DNA from: Pseudomonadales bacterium
GTDB lineage: Bacteria; Pseudomonadota; Gammaproteobacteria; Pseudomonadales; Pseudohongiellaceae
Length of the DNA stretch: 64,000 bases
Assembly: GCA_024234325.1 (NCBI GenBank)
Contig: JACKOJ010000007.1
Span: 70,227-134,226, forward strand
Direction: 5' to 3'
Positions 60,374 to 64,000 of this stretch are shown in pieces. The position numbers and the translations under genes are program-made. The number at the start of each line of letters is the position of its first letter. Positions within the stretch are counted from its first letter, which is position 1. The notes beneath the pieces are model-generated. The model saw only the letters and a program-made list of their open reading frames with translations. It was not told the origin of the DNA and did no database searches.

Positions 60374-62227
60374 ATGCTCCCATCGTTTTCGCGTCAAATT
60401 CGTCCCGGCCGCCTGCTGTTGATGCTGGGCGCACTACTGCTTGCATCCTGCGGCAGCAGCACCCCTCCCCCGGCCCCGGTTGCGCCCGTGGAAGAAATCA
60501 GTCTGGGCCAGCAGGCCGACGAAATTGAAAGCCTGCTCGACCGCGCCGCCGACAGCCCCACTCCGCAGGCAGCCGCCTATCGCCTTGAAGCCGTCGAGCT
60601 GCTGCTGGAAGCCGGTGCGGTAGAGCGGGCACAGCGCACTCTCGGCGATGTCGGCGCTGTCGGCACTCTCGAACCCGCCCTGCAGATTCGCGCCGCACTC
60701 GCAGGTGCCCGTATCGCGCTGGAGCGGGAGGATGCCAATGCCGCATTGCGGGCACTGCTGGTTCCTGCGGCCAACAATATTGCATCGCTGTCTGCTCCGA
60801 ACCAGATTGCCCTGCGCGAGCTGCGAGCCGATGCGCTGTTTCTTGACGGGCAGTACCTGGCCGCCGTACGCGAAAGAGTGCAACTGACTCCTTTGCTGAC
60901 CGACGCAGACAAGATCGGCAACAACAATCTGATCTGGGAGATTCTTTCCACTGCGCCGCTGTCTGTCACACTTGCTCCCGACCTGAATCCCGACTCCTAC
61001 GAACTGCGCGGCTGGCTTGAGTTGTTGCGCATCGTCAGCAGCAATCAGTCCGATGTGCAGACCCAGTTGGACTCCATGAGACGCTGGCGCAATACCTGGA
61101 CCCAGCACAGCGCCATTAACCAGTGGCCCGCTCCCCTGCAACTGCTGACGGAAATCTGGGAGCGACGCCCCCGGCAGATCGCCCTGGTGCTGCCCGTGCA
61201 GGAACCGCTGGGCAAGGCCATCAGCGAGGGCTTTCTCAGCGCCTATTACGATGCCCTGGCACGTGGGCGCAGCGTCCCCGAGGTCAAGATCTACGACACC
61301 AGCTTTCAGCCCGAACCCCTGATTCTGTACGACCAGGCAGTCGATGACGGCGTGGAGCTCATCATTGGCCCGTTGCTCAAGGATGCCGTGCGCCGCATGC
61401 AGCGCTCCAGCCGCCCGATGCCGGTACCGACCCTGGCGCTGAACTATGGCGACCCGGATGGCGGCAGCCCCTTCGACCTGTTCCAGTTCGGCCTCGCCCC
61501 GGAAGACGAGATCATGCAGGCGGCCGACACCGCCTGGAAGGCCGGGCATCGCAATGCGGCCGTTCTCACCCCCGGCGGGGGCGACTACCAGCGCATCCAG
61601 GACACCTTTGTGAACTACTGGACCAGCCTGGGCGGACAGATCGTTGCCATCGATACCTTCGGCGATACGCGGGACTACTCTCCCGTGGTGAAGCGGGTCT
61701 TCAGCATCGATGCCAGCGAGGCCCGCGCCGCACGTATCCGTAACCTGGTACCGCGCGAGAATGTGCAGTTTGTGCCGCGTCGCCGCCAGGACGTGGACTT
61801 CATCTTCCTGCTGGCCAATCCCAACGAAGGGCGGCAGATCAAGCCCACCCTGGCCTTCAACTTTGCCGATGACGTGCCCGTCTACGCCATGCCTTCTATC
61901 TACGACGGCGGCACCAACCCTGCCGCGAACCGGGATCTGAACAACGTCATCTTCAACGACGCGCCGTGGGTACTGGATGGCACCGACCCCCTCAAACCCA
62001 GCGTCGTGCAGACCTGGTCTGCCGCCTCCGGACCGATTCAGCGCCTGCGCGCCATGGGCGTGGACGCCTATCGCCTCTACCTGCGCATGGAGCAGATGCG
62101 CGCCTTCCCCTATACCCGCGTTAGCGGGGCAACCGGCACCCTGTACTATCGCCCCGACGGGGGGATTCACCGCCAGTTGCGCAATGCCATCATCGTGAAT
62201 GGCGAGGCCAATGTGCTGAGCGACTGA
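60374..62227 (+). CDS. lpoA: LpoA, outer-membrane lipoprotein activator of PBP1a
   Basis: Outer-membrane lipoprotein that reaches through the peptidoglycan to activate the bifunctional synthase PBP1a. The start at ATG 60374 gives 617 residues, lipobox LLASC (cysteine about 26). An in-frame upstream stretch antisense to rsmI is rejected. The N-terminal half is helical TPR-like repeats (about 45-230); the C-terminal half is a type I periplasmic-binding fold (IALVLPVQEPLGKAISEGFLS, LIIGPLLKDAVRRMQ, VYAMPSIYDGG). Divergent from rsmI with a 135-base gap. Confidence 0.95.
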   Translation: MLPSFSRQIRPGRLLLMLGALLLASCGSSTPPPAPVAPVEEISLGQQADEIESLLDRAADSPTPQAAAYRLEAVELLLEAGAVERAQRTLGDVGAVGTLEPALQIRAALAGARIALEREDANAALRALLVPAANNIASLSAPNQIALRELRADALFLDGQYLAAVRERVQLTPLLTDADKIGNNNLIWEILSTAPLSVTLAPDLNPDSYELRGWLELLRIVSSNQSDVQTQLDSMRRWRNTWTQHSAINQWPAPLQLLTEIWERRPRQIALVLPVQEPLGKAISEGFLSAYYDALARGRSVPEVKIYDTSFQPEPLILYDQAVDDGVELIIGPLLKDAVRRMQRSSRPMPVPTLALNYGDPDGGSPFDLFQFGLAPEDEIMQAADTAWKAGHRNAAVLTPGGGDYQRIQDTFVNYWTSLGGQIVAIDTFGDTRDYSPVVKRVFSIDASEARAARIRNLVPRENVQFVPRRRQDVDFIFLLANPNEGRQIKPTLAFNFADDVPVYAMPSIYDGGTNPAANRDLNNVIFNDAPWVLDGTDPLKPSVVQTWSAASGPIQRLRAMGVDAYRLYLRMEQMRAFPYTRVSGATGTLYYRPDGGIHRQLRNAIIVNGEANVLSD

Positions 62228-62303
62228 GTCCCGAGTGTGTCTATACTGAGATAACCCGGACTGCGGCAGGCATGGCCTGCTGCCTCATGCATGGAGCGCT
62301 CCG

Positions 62304-62690
62304 ATGGCACAACGCCCCTCTCCCCGCCTGCGTGGCGAGGCACTGGAAACTGTCGCCCTGAATCATCTCTGTCGTCAGGGTCTGCGGCCGGTCTGCCGCA
62401 ACTTTCAGTGCCGCCTTGGCGAAATCGACCTGATCATGCAGGACGGCGCCACGCTCGTCTTTGTGGAAGTGCGGTACCGGCGCAGTGCCCGCTACGGAAG
62501 TCCCGTGGAAACCGTGGACTGGCGCAAGCAGCGGAAACTCATTCGCACCGCTCAGGTCTATCTGTGTATGCGATACGGGACACACAGCGCCCCCTGCCGC
62601 TTTGATATTCTCGGAATCGCACCTGGCGGCAGCGCAGAAGAATACCGCTTCGACTGGTGTCGCAATGCCTTCGGACTGCCGCATTCCTGA
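62304..62690 (+). CDS. yraN: YraN/UPF0102 family nuclease-like protein
   Basis: 128-residue protein of the UPF0102 family with a restriction-endonuclease-like fold; natural function unclear. RLRGEALETVALNHL at the N-terminus, then the nuclease-type core NFQCRLGEIDLIMQDG and LVFVEVRYRRSARYGSP, with the E-x-D...E-V-R arrangement (Glu, Asp, Glu) of metal-dependent nucleases. Usual neighbour between lpoA and diaA. Confidence 0.93.
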   Translation: MAQRPSPRLRGEALETVALNHLCRQGLRPVCRNFQCRLGEIDLIMQDGATLVFVEVRYRRSARYGSPVETVDWRKQRKLIRTAQVYLCMRYGTHSAPCRFDILGIAPGGSAEEYRFDWCRNAFGLPHS

Positions 62691-62757
62691 CCGGGTTCCA
62701 GCGTCTGCACTGCCCGCGTCATGACCCGTTCAGGAATTTGCAGTAGAATGGCGCCCA

Positions 62758-63375
62758 ATGGATCACCAGGCCCCGGATATGGATCTGCAGCAAAGGGTAA
62801 CGCAGCACTTCAACCACAGCATTGCGACCAAGCAGGGCGCGGCAAGCACGCTTGCTCCCGCCATCGCCATGGCAAGCGGCGTGATTGTGGATGCCCTGCT
62901 GCAGGGCAACAAGGTGCTGTGCTGCGGCACCGCAGGCTCCGGAGGACTGGCCCAGTATTTCGCGGCAACGCTGCTCAACCGCTTCGAACGCGAACGCCCC
63001 GGGCTGCCTGCCATTGCGTTGAACGCCGACGCGCTGGCGCTGACCTCTGTGGCCAATGATTTCAGTTATCGTGAAGCATTTTCACGGCAACTGCGGGTCC
63101 TTGCTCAGGACGGAGATGTGTTGCTCGCGATCTCGCCCAGCGGCAATTCCCGCCACGCGGCGGAGGCCATCAATGCCGCACATGAGCGAGGCATGCGCGT
63201 GGTCATCCTGACCGGCAGGGATGGCGGAGACATGGCAGGCATGCTGAGCGAGGGGGACGTGGAAGTGCGTGTACCGGCACAGTCGGCTGCCAGGATTCAG
63301 GAGGTGCACCTGCTGGTTCTGCACAGCCTGTGCGATCTGATAGACATTCAAATTTTTGGAGAGGACGTATCGTGA
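62758..63375 (+). CDS. diaA: DiaA/GmhA-type SIS-domain protein (DnaA initiator-associating)
   Basis: 205-residue SIS-domain protein. In this conserved neighbourhood it is taken as DiaA, which binds DnaA and promotes initiation at oriC; GmhA (sedoheptulose-7-phosphate isomerase) is the related alternative. QRVTQHFNHSIATK at the N-terminus, CGTAGSGGLAQYFAATLLNRFERERPGLPA in the SIS core, and AISPSGNSRHAAEAINAAHE. Stop overlaps the dolP start by 4 bases. Confidence 0.9.
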   Translation: MDHQAPDMDLQQRVTQHFNHSIATKQGAASTLAPAIAMASGVIVDALLQGNKVLCCGTAGSGGLAQYFAATLLNRFERERPGLPAIALNADALALTSVANDFSYREAFSRQLRVLAQDGDVLLAISPSGNSRHAAEAINAAHERGMRVVILTGRDGGDMAGMLSEGDVEVRVPAQSAARIQEVHLLVLHSLCDLIDIQIFGEDVS

Positions 63376-63944
63376 AACTCATGCGTGTGATTGCAACGGC
63401 TGTACTGGTCATGCTGACCGGTTGTACCACTATTCTGGTCGCCACCACGGACGAGAACGGCATTCAGGAAGATCCCGGCGTCCGCACTGCGGGCACCGTC
63501 GTGGAAGACGAGGCCATCGAGACCAAGGTCGAAGTCAACATGAAGTCCATGGAGCCCGCCTTCAAGGACGCCCATTTCAACGTGATCAGCCACAACGGCG
63601 TCGTGCTGCTGGTCGGCCAGGTGCAGTCCGAGGCCCTGAAGGCCCGTGCCGGGCAGATTGCGGCACAGGCCAGCGCACAGGTACGCCGGGTACACAACGA
63701 ACTGGAGGTGGCCGGCAAGACCACGCTGCTCTCCCGTACCAACGATAGCTGGATCAGCACCAAGGTGCGCACCCAACTGGTGGCAAACGAGAGCGTGCCT
63801 GCCAACCAGATCCGCGTCATTACTGAAAACGGGGTTGTCTACCTGATGGGGATGGTCACCCAGTCTCAGGGCGACCAGGCTGCGCTGCTGGCGCGCAACG
63901 TCGCCGGCGTGTCGAAAGTGGTGAAGGTGTTTGAATATATCTGA
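63372..63944 (+). CDS. dolP: DolP (YraP), BON-domain outer-membrane lipoprotein
   Basis: Outer-membrane lipoprotein with two BON domains that bind anionic phospholipid and maintain envelope integrity. GTG start (GAGAGGAC upstream) overlapping the diaA stop; 190 residues. Lipobox MLTGC (cysteine about 17). First BON domain about 45-115, second about 120-188, each with a VxxxGxVxLxGxV-type strand (VISHNGVVLLVGQV and VITENGVVYLMGMV). Last gene of the lpoA-yraN-diaA-dolP unit. Confidence 0.96.
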   Translation: MKLMRVIATAVLVMLTGCTTILVATTDENGIQEDPGVRTAGTVVEDEAIETKVEVNMKSMEPAFKDAHFNVISHNGVVLLVGQVQSEALKARAGQIAAQASAQVRRVHNELEVAGKTTLLSRTNDSWISTKVRTQLVANESVPANQIRVITENGVVYLMGMVTQSQGDQAALLARNVAGVSKVVKVFEYI

Positions 63945-63963
63945 GGCTGAGCCGCAGGCAGAA

Positions 63964-63990
63964 AAAAAGGGGGCTTGAGGCCCCCTTTTT
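63964..63990. terminator. terminator after dolP
   Basis: GGGGGC-TTGA-GGCCCCC stem flanked by seven A's and five T's, 20 bases after the dolP stop. Works for the plus-strand lpoA-dolP transcript and possibly the opposite direction. Confidence 0.92.
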
Positions 63991-64000
63991 CTTTGCTGTC

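Overview
The window is a chromosomal segment of a gammaproteobacterium with Pseudomonas-like gene order. The evidence is a complete division/cell-wall (dcw) cluster from mraZ to lpxC running into secA, the order mraZ / RNase P RNA / rsmI / lpoA / yraN / diaA / dolP, divergent pilA and pilBCD-coaE-yacG, a homodimer-type pyruvate dehydrogenase next to ampDE, and a GroEL with a GGM tail. The species cannot be fixed from this sequence. Most of the window is GC-rich core genome. The first ~1.9 kb is visibly AT-richer and looks acquired.

Left edge (1-1916). A minus-strand reading frame entering from the edge is the first 442 residues of a Cas9 (RuvC-I motif, arginine-rich bridge helix, QRRGF and YQRPLK motifs). 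Behind its start codon, on the opposite strand, lies a stretch with no open frame that ends in a clear intrinsic terminator. It has the layout expected of a tracrRNA. No CRISPR repeats are visible inside the window, so the array, the rest of cas9 and any cas1/cas2 should lie beyond the left edge. A REP-type palindrome separates this module from the core genome.

1.9-21.3 kb: a sodium/alanine symporter; groES-groEL behind a near-consensus sigma-32 promoter; fxsA, ampG and yajQ; ketopantoate reductase; a membrane-anchored alpha/beta hydrolase of unknown role; a BtuCD/FecCD-type importer pair without a binding protein; aceE-aceF with an elaborate promoter region (two palindromes and a plus-strand terminator-like hairpin); ampD-ampE; and a small operon of a membrane retropepsin-like protease, nadC and an exported HNH nuclease.

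21.3-31 kb: a small exported cytochrome c; a type IV pilus locus (TfpX/TfpZ accessory protein, two tandem pilins, then divergent pilB-pilC-pilD-coaE-yacG); and a 668-residue exported protein of unknown function.

31-55.4 kb, all minus strand: mraZ-rsmH-ftsL-ftsI-murE-murF-mraY-murD-ftsW-murG-murC-ddlB-ftsQ-ftsA-ftsZ, lpxC, an M23 endopeptidase, secA, argJ and a MutT/ThiE-like fusion. This block makes and transports lipid II, builds the divisome, commits lipid A synthesis and drives secretion. The mra promoter carries a four-unit MraZ operator whose third unit is degenerate.

55.5-64 kb: the RNase P RNA; a ydbH-ynbE-ydbL envelope-lipid-bridge operon placed between rnpB and rsmI; then rsmI divergent from lpoA-yraN-diaA-dolP, ending in a terminator.
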